Of a DNA stretch of 64,000 nt, positions 21,677 through 33,369 are shown in pieces. Source of the stretch: Eonycteris spelaea (Eukaryota > Chordata > Mammalia > Chiroptera > Pteropodidae); the NCBI GenBank assembly GCA_003508835.1, contig PUFA01000144.1, positions 2,852,001 through 2,916,000 of the forward strand, given 5' to 3'. Position numbers and translations under genes: made by a program. Positions within the stretch are counted from its first letter, which is position 1; every line of letters starts with the position of its first letter. Below the pieces are notes generated by a model. That model had not been told where the DNA came from, searched no databases, and worked only from the letters and a program-made list of their open reading frames with translations.

Positions 21677-22022
21677 TTATAGTCTGACTATTTATGTCCC
21701 CCCCCCTTCATATATTGAAATCCTAGCCCCCAATGTGATGGTTTAGGAGGTGGGCTTTGGGGAGGTGACGAGGTCATGAGGGTAAAGTTCTCATGAATTA
21801 GATCAGTAAGAAGAAGCACGAGGGAGGGTTTCCGTCTCCTCCGTGTGAAGACAATGAAAAGACGACTCTCTGTAAACCAGGAGAAGGCCTTCACCAGCCC
21901 CCGATCCTGCAGGCACCCTGATCTCAGACTTCCAGCCTCCAAAACTGTGAGAAATAAATGTTTGCTGCTTAAGCCACCCATTCATTCTGGTATTCTGTAA
22001 TAACAGCCTAAACTAAGGCAGT
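21677..22022 (+). repeat. MST/MLT1-type solitary LTR (ERVL-MaLR)
   Basis: It starts TGTTATAGTCTGACTATTTA and passes through CATATATTGAAATCCTAGCC, CCCAATGTGATGG, GGAGGTGGGC, GAGGTCATGAGGG, CACCCTGATCTCAGACTTCC and AAACTGTGAGAAATAAATG to TAAACTAAGGCA. This is the full landmark order of a MaLR LTR, including its AATAAA signal. No internal region is attached. Confidence 0.9.
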
Positions 22023-22048
22023 TTCAAAATTCAACAGACGCTTCCTCC

Positions 22049-22084
22049 TTTGTTTGTTTGTTTGTTTGTTTGTTTGTTTGTTTT
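22049..22084 (+). repeat. (TTTG)n microsatellite
   Basis: About nine TTTG units lie directly beside the 3' side of the LTR. Confidence 0.95.
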
Positions 22085-22557
22085 GACCTCTGTGCAGCAT
22101 TCCTTCCCCCACCCACCACCTTGCAATCCCCTATGCCCTTGGATTTCGTGGCTCCGTGTGCTCCTGGTTTTCTCCTATCTCCCTGGCTGCTCCTACTCAG
22201 AAACCTTTGTGAGTTCCTCTACTTCCACCTTCCCCTTGTGTTGGTCTTCCTGGTAGGTCATCTAGACACTCGTCCCTGCTCTCCACACACTCTCCCTGGG
22301 TGATCTCCTTCCTCCTTCCTCTCCCCCTATTCCATTTACATCTAAACCAGTCAACCAGAATGGTGAATCCAGCTGCCACAATCCTCTTCACTTGCTTGTC
22401 ACACAGACAGTTCAAAGGCGGTATGTCCAAACCTGAAGCAAACAAACCTCAACATCTGTCCTCCACAGTTTCTATCCCCACCCCGGCCACCAAGTCTGCC
22501 CCTGGCCCTATGTCCAAAGTTACCTAAGCTAAAACTTGAGCATCACCCTTGACTCCT
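22085..22557 (+). repeat. L2 fragment, left part of a split copy
   Basis: Contains L2 words such as CAACATCTGTCCTCCAC, AAAACTTGAGCATCACCC and TTGACTCCTG in the plus orientation. The L2 order resumes after the insertion at 22558-22990. Confidence 0.6.
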
Positions 22558-22990
22558 GTATTAGATACCTAGGGCTGGTGAGAATGAAGCACCACAACCA
22601 GGTGGCTTAAAAGCAGAAATGTTTTCTCTCACAGTTCTAGAGGCCAAAAGTCTGAACTCAAGGTGTTTGGCAGGACCACTCCCTCCAAAGGGTACTGGGA
22701 GGCTCCCTTCTGACCTCTTCCAGCGTCTTGTGGCTCCAGGTGTTCCTTGGCTCGTGGCAGCATAACTTCAATCTGTGCCCCTGTCTTCTCATGGCCTTCT
22801 TCTCCGTGTCCCTGTGTGTTGTTTCTCTTATACATACTCTCACTGGACTTAGGGCCCACCTAAATCCAGAATATTCTCATCTTGATTGTCACCTTAATTA
22901 CACCTATTTCCAAAGAAAGTCCCATTCTGAAAGTACTGGGTGGATGTGTATTTGGAAGGGATATAATTCAATCACTACAACTCTCCACTT
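22558..22990 (+). repeat. LTR-like ancient insertion inside L2
   Basis: It opens with TATTAGATACCTAGGGCTGG and contains GGTGGCTTAAAAGCAGAAATG, CTCACAGTTCTAGAGGCC, a CTCTTCCAGCGTCTTGTGGC-type segment, TTCTCATGGCCTTCTTCTCC, ACTTAGGGCCCACC and AGTACTGGGTGGATGTG. It ends near ATTCAATCACTACAA. This is a very common mammalian repeat of LTR type whose exact name I do not assign. The long plus-strand open frame 22728-23282 runs through it into L2 and is not a gene. Confidence 0.7.
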
Positions 22991-23530
22991 CCCCCCACAA
23001 TCTACCTTAACCAATTCTACCTGCTTTAACACATTGGATCCAGTCACACCTCTCCATCAGCACAATCAGGCCACTATTACCTGGGTCATGGCACCTGGGC
23101 CAGATCTCCAGGCCTCCATTCCCTACACACAGTGGTCAGAGTCAAATCTTGCCCTTACCTCACAACCTTCAATACACACACACACACACACACACAGACT
23201 CCTTGGGAGAAAGCTCAAGCTCGTTAGTCAGGACACCATCCCCTTTGTAAATTGTTCCGCCTTCTTCTCTAGCTTAATCTAACAACCCCCACCTACTCTG
23301 TACCTCCCTTTCTTAACTGGACCAAAAGTGCTCATGTTTGCCCATGTCCCAGGTTCTGGAGATGCTGTTCCCTCTGCCAGAAATGTCTCTTACCCGTTTC
23401 CAGCCTAACCTCACTGCCGCCTTCACCACCTCATTGACTCCTTTCGAGTCTCAGGTTAGACATGGCTGCCTCTGCTCAGATATCCCTGACCTCCAAATGG
23501 GAAGAGTCCCCATTGAGGCCTAACACTTAG
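22991..23530 (+). repeat. L2 3' end, right part of a split copy
   Basis: Contains the L2 terminus order: GGTTCTGGAGATGCTGTTCCC, CTCTGCCAGAAATG, CAGCCTAACC, CTTTCGAGTCTCAGGTTAGA, a TCTGCTCAGATATCCCTGACC-type end. A (CA)n at 23174-23196 interrupts it. Confidence 0.8.
23174..23196 (+). repeat. (AC)n microsatellite
   Basis: About 11 AC dinucleotides. Confidence 0.95.
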
Positions 23531-24229
23531 AGCCCGGCTATTTTTTATAAAATGTGTTTTTCTTTTTATTTCTTTGGTCCATTTTTTTTTTTTTGGTCTT
23601 TTTGTTTTTGTTGTTCTTCTCCTTCAATCTTTAGTAAAATTCTTCTGTGACAATCTCAGCTACCTGTAGATGCAGTTAGAGGAATCGAGAGAATTTGGGT
23701 TTGTCTACCAAATATTGAGAAGCCCCACTCCCATGCCCAGCAATCTTCTATGAGCTCCCAGCCTTCTTGGCAAACCTGGCCTTTCTCTCCAAGCAAGAGA
23801 CGGGAAGAGCCTTCTCCGGAGAATCTGACCAATTCAGGATAAATATCTTTCAGGCAATAAAATGATAGATTTTTCTGAAGGCATTAAGGGGTGTTTTTAG
23901 AGAGTTGGCAGAGGTTTGAGGTTGAATTATATCTAAGTATATGAAAAACTAAACAAACAAGAAAGGGAAAACAATTATTAATTCAAAAAATACTGCAGGA
24001 AAGGGAAATATACTTTGTGACTCAGCCGTGAATAATATTTACAAATTCACACTAATACGAATACTGAATTGATGTGCCAGATGTTATTTATTGCCTTTCA
24101 GCATCTATTTTCATTCTTGCTTCCTTTTCCTCTACATCAGAGGGGAAGAGAAGGCTAGAAACTACATTTCCACTTACATCAGCTTGGAATCTGATTATGA
24201 TTTCAGATCTGCTATAGAGATACCACTTT

Positions 24230-24265
<36 letters not shown>

Positions 24266-24271
24266 CTTCTC
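24230..24271 (+). repeat. (CT)n microsatellite
   Basis: CT repeats with two TT interruptions. Confidence 0.92.
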
Positions 24272-24359
24272 TTTGGCCATCAATAACCTAAAAGCATGCT
24301 GAAAGTCCCCATTAGAGATGAAGAATTTGTACATTCTCCCTGTAATTCCACCAGTTTTT

Positions 24360-25500
24360 CCTTTATCATTAGAGCTATATTGTTAGTGCATACATGTTTA
24401 GAACTGTTCTATCTTCTTGGTGAATGTTTGTAATTATCTAGATCCTGCTTCCATCTCTAATGATGCTTTTTGTCTTAAAGTCCTTTGGTAGGATATTAAT
24501 ATGACACACCAGCTGTTTGTTTTGTTGTTTGTTTTTTCCATCCCTCTACTTTCAGATTGTATCTTTATTCTTTAGATATGTATGCTTAAAGCAACATATA
24601 GCTAAGTTAGCTTCTCTTCTTTCTCTAAAAGTGTTTTAAGTATAGGTCATTCTATAGCATGTATTGAGAAAAATCTTTATTATGGTCACATTTTGAACAA
24701 CAATCTGCCTGGATACAGAATTCTAATTTCAAAATTCTTTCTCTTCAATATTTTAGAAATACTGCTTGATTGTTTTATATCCAGTGTTGCATTGAGAGAT
24801 CTGACATCAGCCTTACTTCTTTGGAGGTGATATGCTCTTACTCTCTGGAAGCTTTTAGAATTTTTTCTTTGTCTTTGATATTTTTAAATTTTATTATAAC
24901 ATGTCGAGAGGTAAGTTTTTCCTTCTCTCTCCTGTTTGATACTCTGTAAACCCTTTGAGTTTGAGGTTGTTTCACCTTTCTAACATGGCATGAAACTTAT
25001 TTCCATTATTCTTCGAATATTTCCTCTTCTGCATATTACTTTTCTCTCTTATATGATTCCATTACCTGGATCCTAGCACTTTTACTTCTACTGCCAATCC
25101 TTTTAATTTTTATTCTAAATTTTCCTGCTTATTTATTCTCATAGTTTCCTTCTGGGAGACTTTTCTTAATTGATCTTCTAACTTACTAATTTTTTTTATC
25201 AACTGTGCCATCCTACTATTTATCCCATCTGTTGTGTTTCTTATTTAAACTATTCTATTGTTTGCATTTAATTTTCTTCTTGATTGTTTTTTACAATTCC
25301 TTACTCTTACTTCATATTACTACTATTTTCCCTTGTCTTCTTAAGTATATTCATCAACTTTATTTTAAATTATTGGTCCACTTATTCTAATACTTCAGAA
25401 GATATATACTGTTTCATTTGTTATTCTTTTTGAGGCAGCTGTTCTCTTTGGATGTCTAGTTATTTTGGCCTGTGAGCTCATCTTCCCCACAGAATTCAAC
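24360..25500 (-). repeat. LINE-1-derived AT-rich block
   Basis: Reverse-strand L1-like words occur, such as TAAAGTCCTTTGGTAGGATA, TTAATATGACACACCAGCTG and TTTTCTTTGTCTTTGATA, in the order of an old antisense L1. It is diverged, with no open frame of interest. Confidence 0.55.
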
Positions 25501-25870
25501 TACTCCATCTAATAGTGAGTTTGGAAGAAAGACTGAAGATCAGACCCTAGTCTGTGTCAGCCCTATGAGCACAAAAGAAGAAGGGATGAGCCCTAGGGAT
25601 GAGCACCAGAACCACAGATAATCACACCTGTTTGCTGTCACCCCACCAGGCAACTTCCCAAGTCAAGCTTCACCTTCCAACACCATGGAGAAGCGGCACT
25701 GGGTCCAGGTGGTCTCCCTGGATTGTGACTCACCAGCTCTGTCACCCTCCTGAGGATTAGGAGGACCCATCTTCCCCTGATATTTGGTATTCCTTTCTCG
25801 CCATGTTTTATCTTGGGTTAAAGGTAATAATTATCCTCTTACTTAAGTTGAAAATACAGTAAAGAACTGT

Positions 25871-25871
<1 letters not shown>

Positions 25872-25902
<31 letters not shown>
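25872..25902 (+). repeat. (CA)15 microsatellite
   Basis: Uninterrupted CA of about 31 bases. Confidence 0.96.
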
Positions 25903-25903
<1 letters not shown>

Positions 25904-26399
25904 ATGGTCTCAGAGGACCTAATTTACCTCAGGCTGCCAAAAGGTAAAATGGGAAGGGACAGGAAAGAGACAGGTGAGGCCTGGAACAGAGCAGGCAAAG
26001 ATGCACATATCGGAACTGCCCCCAGCATCTCCTCTCTCTCTGCCAGGGCCCTTCTGCGTAGGAAGGTCCACCGGTGGGCTCCTATAGACCCTATCAAGCC
26101 TTGCTCAGGTGCAATCTCTTGGTGACCACTGACCCCTAGAACCAGCTGCTTGTATTTATACCCAAATTATCTTTCATGTGTCATCCTGTGTCATTTGCTC
26201 CTCTTCTGTCTCTCCTTATCAGACCCTCAAAATGGCCTCTAGTTACTAAGAGGAGGGCGGTGACAGCCTGAGGTGGAGACTGCCAATTCACTACATCAGG
26301 CCGGTGTATCTTTCGGTACTCAGGACTACTTCAGGAACGAAATTAGGACTTGCCCCTTGGCTCTGGACTCAAAGTCCTAAGGAGGCCCTCGTCCCCACC

Positions 26400-26850
26400 C
26401 CTTCCCATCCCCTCCGGAGGTTAGGGTTAAAGAGAGTGGACCTGCGCAGACGGGTAAACCAGAGAAATGAGACACGCGACCAGCTAGCTCCTCGGGCCGG
26501 TCTCTGTTGGAGACATTTTCCCCATCTCACCCTTAGCCCGGACTTTGGGCGGGAGGGGCGGCGTGGAGAACTGAGAGACTCGCGCCCTTCTCCCAGTGCG
26601 CATGCGCAGCGACATCGAGGGCTGGGGCCGAGCCGCCTCTTCGCGGTCAGCTCTCGACCAGAAGGAGGCAGCACGAGGCCGCTTCGGTGGAGGTGGCCCA
26701 CAAACTAGCGGCGTCGCTGCTGGAACTAGGGTTCGCACCGGCCTGAAGGCGACTGGAGGAGGAAAGAAAGGGAGCCCACACTCCGGATGAAAGCGGAAAG
26801 ACAGAGACGTGGCATTTTCGTATGGATGCCTGGCGCACGTCCCGCAGATC
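26400..26850. promoter_or_regulatory. CpG island without assigned gene (orphan promoter candidate)
   Basis: CpG-dense sequence surrounded by ordinary intergenic DNA. It contains the NRF-1 palindrome at 26597-26608. No coding exon is recognisable, and open frames overlap on both strands, as expected of GC-rich DNA. It could be the promoter of a non-coding transcript, an enhancer, or the 5' end of an old retrocopy. Nothing here decides which. Confidence 0.55.
26597..26608. promoter_or_regulatory. NRF-1 binding palindrome
   Basis: TGCGCATGCGCA is the perfect 12-bp NRF-1 motif (YGCGCAYGCGCR). In mammals this motif is strongly enriched close to transcription start sites in CpG islands. Confidence 0.75.
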
Positions 26851-26914
26851 CTGACTCCAGGACAGGAGACCATTGGCCTGTCCTACCGTCAGTACTGTAA
26901 GGCAAGGGGTTGTG

Positions 26915-27110
26915 GAATGTGCTGGTCAAGGAAACAGGCTTTGCCCGAGACAGAATTTCAGTCTCACCTTTTACTGTGTGACTTTGGACAAGTTATCATA
27001 CGTATTTGTCTGAGCCTTGCTTCCCCATCTATTATATTAGAGTAGTAGGGTCCACCTCACTGGGTCATTATGGAGCTCATAAACACACAAGTAAGTACTT
27101 AATTAGTGTC
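26915..27110 (+). repeat. MIR SINE fragment
   Basis: TACTGTGTGACTTTGGACAAGTTATC followed by CTGAGCCTTGCTTCCCCATC and CACTGGGTCATTATG gives the MIR core order. The 5' tRNA-like head is largely lost. Confidence 0.75.
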
Positions 27111-27461
27111 AACCCTTATCGGCACTTTTCTTATTGCATCATAATTGTCTGTGCATCTCTCTCGTATCCCCTCACACACACACACCTCGGCCGCCCTAAC
27201 CCACCGCAGGAGTTGCCCTGTGTTGATAAAGGCAGTCAGTCATCTTGACATTGCCAGTTGCCAGCACCAGCCCTGATAAAAAGAACTGTTCAGGGAGCCC
27301 ATGAGAAGCATGGAGCTGAGCTGCGATCAGGTTGTGGGGGTTCCAAACAGAGCCCTACAGGGGTTTCTGTTCACACCTCAGTCCAAATCAGCCACTCATA
27401 TACAACAGACTCTAGCCCCATAAAGCCTAAGGGCTGTGCTCCGTCCAGGTAGCCTGACTGG

Positions 27462-28125
27462 AAAAAAAAAAAAAAAAAAGAAAAGTGTTTCAGAACATTT
27501 TAAATAAGAGGGGAAAAGTTGGAGAAAAATATGAAGTCAGATCCATGTAGGTTTAAGAAAATATAGTACTAACATGTAGCAGAATGCAGAGAAATGGACC
27601 AAAAGGCCAATAAGCACTTAGCATTTGGGAAGATATTGAAGATCACTGATAATCAGGTTATTAAGAAGAAACAACAAAATATTCCTTGATGCCTAGTAAG
27701 TGGCCACAACTAGAAAGTGGGAAATACCAAGTTAGGGGCAGAGGCGATGTGTGGATATCAGAAACTCATGTGCACTGCTGGTGAGTGTGGACTAGAGCAG
27801 ACATTCTGAACAGCAAGCTGGCAGTGTTTAGGCAAGTTTAGACATTTTCATACCTTATGACCTAGAAATCCCACTCCAGGGTACAGCTCCCAATGATATT
27901 TTCCCATAGGTGCTCAAGGAAAGCTGTACAAGGATTTTCACTGTATTGTAGCATTATTCAGGGTGTTAGGGGAGTTGAGGATGCGCTGATTGTTCTTTCC
28001 TGGAAAAACAGACAAGTAAAACGAGATAGTCACACACATGAAGTATTATAAGCAGTGTGAAGCAACAGATTAAGTGTGCACAGAGCAATAGTGATGGATC
28101 TTTAAAAACATAATGTTGCTCTTCC
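27462..28125 (+). repeat. L1 fragment with preceding poly(A)
   Basis: An A18 run (27462-27479) is followed by L1 ORF2-end words such as TGCACTGCTGGTGAGTGTGG, ATACCTTATGACCTAGAAATCCC and GTAGCATTATTCAGG. It is an old, diverged plus-strand copy. Confidence 0.7.
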
Positions 28126-28165
28126 TGAAAATTCCACCAAAGCCATTAGGTGAGCATCCACATGA

Positions 28166-28240
28166 GGGAAAGTGTGCGCCACGGTGATCAGGGAAAGTGT
28201 GTGCCACAGTGATCAGGGAAAGTGTGTGCCACGGTAATCC
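28166..28240 (+). repeat. Tandem repeat, 3 x 25 bp
   Basis: Three consecutive 25-base units start GGGAAAGTGTG at 28166, 28191 and 28216. Units 1 and 2 differ at two positions. The third has AATCC in place of GATCA at its end. Confidence 0.95.
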
Positions 28241-28689
28241 GTGATCCTGGTGGTATTGGAATCCAGGCAGGTGACCAGTGGCTCAACCCGGGTGTCACAG
28301 CCCCAACAGAGTGAGAAGAGCCTCTGCCTTTGAGCCAGGGAGTAGGGAGGCAAGGCAGCAGCAGGAACCCTTTACACAAGGGGGAATTGATCAAATAAAT
28401 AGGCTGAGGATAATAGGAGCCAGGTTTCCATTGTCAGAGAAGGGAGTTACAAATACAGAAAAGAAAAAAAACAAGAGCCCTGTGGTGTTGAATTAGGATT
28501 GGAGATTGGTGTGAATTTATAGGTCTCAATAATTTTAGATGTAAATGTATTACAAACACATACATATATTCCCTGGCTCTGTCCACTGAGAGGATCTTGA
28601 AGCTATGACCTCAATAGCAATGGCCATAACTAGCATCCAGATCTGACTTTTAAATAACATTATCCACTAAAAATAAATAAACTATAACT

Positions 28690-30130
28690 TTTACAAAAAA
28701 AAAAAAAGGCTGATTCAAGGGGTAAAGCATGAAAAAGTATAAGGTAAAAATTGAAGCATCTGGTGCCAGAAAGTAAGAAAATGCTTAAAGAATAAGGACA
28801 TGTAAAAGGAAACAAGTTTCTGACAAGGACAACAATACAATTCTATGGGAAGAGTCTTTTTCAACAAATGATATTGGAGTACTGGATACCCACAAGCAAA
28901 ACAATGAAGCTAGACCTTTTCTCATACCATATACAAAAATTAACTCAATGAATCAAAGATCTAAAGGATAAGAACATTAATAAACCTCTTAGAAAAAAAC
29001 ATAGGCCTAAAATCTAATGACCTTTTGATTTGAAAATGTTTTCTTAGATATAATGCTAAAAGTATAAGCAACAACAAAAATATAGATAAAATGGACTTCA
29101 CCAAAAGTAAACACTTTGTGCTTCAAAGGACACTATCAGAAGAGTGAAAAGACAACCACAGAATGAGAGAAAATATTTGAAAATTATATATCTGATAAAA
29201 GACATATCTAGAATATACAAACAGCCCTTAGAGCTAAATAACATAAAGACAAATAATGCGAACTATAAAAAATAGGCAAAGGAGCTGAAGAGACACTTCT
29301 CAAAAATATATAATTGACCAAAAACCATCATGTAGCATGTATCAGTATGACTATGAAAAGATAGTCCCACATCATTAATCATCAGAGAAATGCAAATTAA
29401 AACTATAACGAAATACCATCACACACACCCGGTAGGATGGCTATAATCAAAAAGACAGACAATAAGTATTGGCAAGGATATGGAGAAATTGGAACCCTCA
29501 TACACCAGTAGTGGGGACATAAAACAGTGCAGCCACTTTGGAAAACAGTGTGGGCAGTTCCCTAGAGAATTAATATAAATTTAACTGTGTAACCCAACAA
29601 TTTCACTCCTAGGTATATACCCGAGAGAAATGAAAACATATGCCCATAGAAAAAGCTTTTACAAGAACATTCAAACAACATTATCATTATACTGAAAAGT
29701 GGAAAACAACCCAAATGTCCATCAACTGATGAATGGATAACAAAATATGGTATGTCCTTACAATGAAAAGTTAGTCCGCATTAAAAAGGAATGAAGTAAT
29801 GATACATGCTACAACATGGATTAAACTTGAAAGCACTATGCTAAATGAAAAGAAGTCAGTCACAGAAGACTACATATTTTATAATTCCATTTATATGAAA
29901 TGTCCAGAAAAGGCAAAGCTAGATTAATAGTTGTGTAGGGCCTGGAGGGTATGGGAAGATTGATAGTAGATAGTTGATCTGAGGTTTCTTTTTGGAGTGA
30001 TTAAAATGTTCTAAGATTGATTATTAGGGTGGTTGCACAACTGTGAATATACTTAAAACCATTGAATTGTATACTTTAGGGGATGTATGGTAATGAATAA
30101 TATCTCAATAAAGCTGTTACCAAAAAAGAA
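28690..30130 (+). repeat. L1 3' half (ORF2 C-terminal region and 3'UTR)
   Basis: The order is ATGATATTGGAGTACTGG, CATACCATATACAAAAATTAA, AAGTATTGGCAAGGATATGG, CATACACCAGTAGTGGG, AACAATTTCACTCCTAGG, CAACCCAAATGTCCATCAAC and TATCTCAATAAAGCTGTTAC, which is an L1 3' end. An A12 run sits at its start. ORF2 is thoroughly interrupted. Confidence 0.9.
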
Positions 30131-30369
30131 AAAAAAGTACATAAAGTCCAGTTTAAAAGGACTACCACTAACTACATTGGGACAATTTGCAAACTAATAA
30201 GTTAATGAAAGTAACAAGTAACTAAGAAATAAATAGGAATTCCTTGTATGTATTGACATAAACAATGCATAGAGAATTGAGGAGTAGCAGGATGTGTACC
30301 TAGTCTCAAATTTCATCCCCCCCCCACCAAAAAAAAATACTTATTAACAACAAAGGGAAAATAAACTTA

Positions 30370-31420
30370 CTGGGAAACAACAGACACCGCCTTACTGAAA
30401 TGATTAAAGTTCACATAACCAGTAATGGGCTACAGAATCATGCCCCACCTGATAAAATACAATAAGAATTCAGCATTACTTCAGTGTATTCCTGACAAAA
30501 ATGTATAATCTGAGTTGACTCATGAAGAAACATTAGACAAACCCACACTGATGGACATTCTACATAATAACTGGCCAAGGAAGTCAAGAAAAGACTGGAA
30601 CTGTCACAGACTGGAGGAGAGTAAAGAGACAATGACAACTCAGTGCCACGCATAATTAGTCCTTTTGCCACAGGGATATTGTCAGGAAATCGACAAAACT
30701 TAATGAGGTCTAAGTACTTGATGACAATAATGTTCATTTTATGATTTTGATCATTGTATTATGATTATGAGTGAGAATGTCTTTGTTCGTTGAAATACAA
30801 AATAAAGCACATGTCAGCAGTTAATGCTCAAATGGATCAGGAGCAGGGTGAGTTCTCATATATGACAACTTTTATGTAAGTTCAGATTGTTTAAAATAAA
30901 ACAAGACACCATAATGTTATATAAATAACCAGCCCATATTCTTCAAAAAATGTCTATGTTATAAAAGGCAAAGTAAAGTTGAATTGTTTCCAGCTAAAAG
31001 AGATTAATAAGAACTTGAAAACTAAATTGATGAATGGTGTTGGAGCAGACTCTGGACCAGGAAAAAATATAATACGAAGAACATTATTGGACAACTGGCA
31101 AATTTTGAATAAGACCTGAAGATTATACAATACAACCGTACTGATGTTAAATTTCTGATTTTGATTATTGCACTGTGGTCATGTAAGTGAAGATCTTTCC
31201 TTTTAGGAAACACACACTAGAGTATTTAAGATAAAGGGACATGGCGTCTGCCACTTATTCTCAAATACTTCAGTAACAATACTTTATCAATACATAGGGA
31301 AGAGAGAATGATGAAGCAAATGCAGCTTAAAAATAAATATACTGGAGTTCTTTGTGCTAGTCCTGCAACGTTTCCATAAATTTGAAAGTATTTTAAAATT
31401 AAGTTTTTAAAAATAACATT
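30370..31420 (+). repeat. Two same-strand copies of an old L1 3' end
   Basis: Both 30650-30900 and 31080-31400 carry the same ordered words: a TGATTTTGAT-TATTG segment, GTGA..ATGTCTTTG or GTGAAGATCTTTCC, CTCAAAT, GTTCT, TAAGTT or TAAATTTGAAA, and a tail of AAAATTAAG or AAAATAAAAC. They belong to one old L1 subfamily and lie head to tail. Confidence 0.6.
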
Positions 31421-32790
31421 AAAAAAACACAAAATATGAAACCCAAAATAAATGAATGAAAAATACATGCACACAAAATGGTGCATATTTTGTGAAACAT
31501 ATAACAATAAGACACACTGTAAACATAGTGGTTCCTTATTGGGCCGGAGAGGGGAATAGGAGTATGCGGGCTAAAGAGAATAAATAAAAACAATTTGTTT
31601 AGACTGGATAGGGGCTAGAGAACATCTATCAAATTTCTCACCTCACACTTCTGAGAATGGAGTGTCATAAGAGATAAGCAAGAAGAGGGAAAACGTCAGA
31701 TAAACCCACAGTGTTTTGTATTTTATCTTTGTAGTTTAGCATTTTTGAATTGTTTTATGATATTATTTGTGTAATTTTTAAAAGGAAAAATGGTAGAACA
31801 TCCTTATAATGTTATCTAGACAACTATTAAAAATGAGACAACTATATCTACACACGTGAGAACGCCATGGTCTATTGTTAAATTTTTTAATAGTAATTTA
31901 GAGAGTAGCAGGGATATTATGAATCACTGTTGCAAAAGATATGTAAACTGTCCACATATGCAACATTATAACTATCAGCCCTGCGATTCTGGAGGGAAGA
32001 TTAAAAGAGGGGCTGGTATACATCTTTAGTCTGATTATTTTACAATGAATTTGTGTTGATTTATCATTTTTAATTAATCATATAATGCATGAATACATCC
32101 TCATTATGGAAAAAAATCAAATACTATGTCTTTTTTTTTTTAATTTAAGGTACATGTACTGTGGTAAGAGAAGGAAATACTTCTTAAAGGACAACTAGTA
32201 CTTTTAAATAAGGAAATGTAAGCTCCCTTTCAATAAAACACGATTTTAAACAATAATGATATATAATTCTGTATCTATTGATAAAGCAACGGTTTAAAAT
32301 AGTGCGAATACCCAAAGTGCAAATACCCAAAGCCGAGGTTGTCAATTTCCAGTTCCCTTGGTCAGGATGGTGAGTTTCACCCTCCCCAACTTTCCCACCC
32401 ATACTGGACATCCTGCAAATTATAAACCACTAGCGAGTGCCTCTCCAAATCCATAAAGCTCTCAGTTGCCCAGCCTGTACTGCTGAAGGTCCCTCTGTCC
32501 CTCCCTCAGTTTCTACCTCACAACCCCCTGCCTGAGACTGTAGTAGTCACCTCCACTGTAAAGTCTAACCGACTTTCTACTCCAGGCAGAGAAAGGAAAC
32601 CCCTGCCTTCCCCTGCCTTCCCCCTACCCCAGCTCAAAGTGCCTGGTCTTCCCTCCTTCCCTAGAGGCTCACCACTTTGGGCTGTAAGACTTGCTCTGGG
32701 GCCCTGTCTCAGCAGAGGCTTGGGCGCGGGGGTGCGGGGATGCTTTAAGGTCTGACTGCTAGCACCACGCCCAGCCCATAGTGGCCTGAA
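31421..32790. other. AT-rich intergenic stretch
   Basis: Repeat-derived looking AT-rich sequence up to about 32300. After that comes a short CT-rich unique stretch (32340-32740). No gene. Confidence 0.5.
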
Positions 32791-32794
32791 AATA

Positions 32795-33180
32795 AATAGC
32801 CGTACAGATTGCTTTGGAAAGCAGGTGGGCAGTATATTAAGAGCAATGAAAATGTCTCTATCCTGTTGATCAATAAGGACCCTGAAAAATAACCCTCCCC
32901 AAAGGTGAAAGCTATATATTTAACCATTTTGGTTTTAAGCGATAATTTTAATGCTGAAAAAACTGGAAGCGCCTGGAAAGTCTAACAACTGAACGGGTAA
33001 GAAAATTACACAGTGCCATAATAGAATATTAGTCGGCCATTGAAAAGTACACTTACAAGGACCATAGCATATGGCCAACATTCAGGTCAGACCTTAAGTA
33101 GAAAAGATTGAATACAGAACTGCATGTTCGTCGTGACTAAATGATGCAAATAAAGTATGCAGTGAAAAAAATTGCCTTAA
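32795..33180 (+). repeat. L1 fragment
   Basis: AAAACTGGAAGCGCCTGG, CATAATAGAATATTAGTCGGCC and ATTGAAAAGTACACTTACAAGG correspond to the L1 'aatggaatactatgcagccatt' region. Diverged. Confidence 0.55.
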
Positions 33181-33369
33181 TTTATTTTTTTCTAAGCAAA
33201 GATAGGTCACGAATTTAGTTTGGGTACGGAGTCTTTTTTTCTTTTAATTCTCTTATCGTTGTTCTAACTGTGTGAACAGTGTGCAGAGGTTGGAAGCGGC
33301 CTTGAGTCTGAATATTGTTATTACGATTTAAAGCTGAGGAGATATTTTCCATCAAAAGAGTGCATTTCT

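Noticed and set aside
21677..22022. Possible provirus next to the LTR
   Set aside because: Only a solitary LTR is present. No internal genes, primer-binding site or second LTR adjoin it.
22728..23282. 184-codon plus-strand open frame
   Set aside because: It runs through an LTR-like repeat into L2 and a CA microsatellite (giving a His-Thr run). It has no gene structure.
28166..28240. Possible CRISPR-like array
   Set aside because: Units are contiguous with no spacers, in a mammalian genome. It is a simple tandem repeat.
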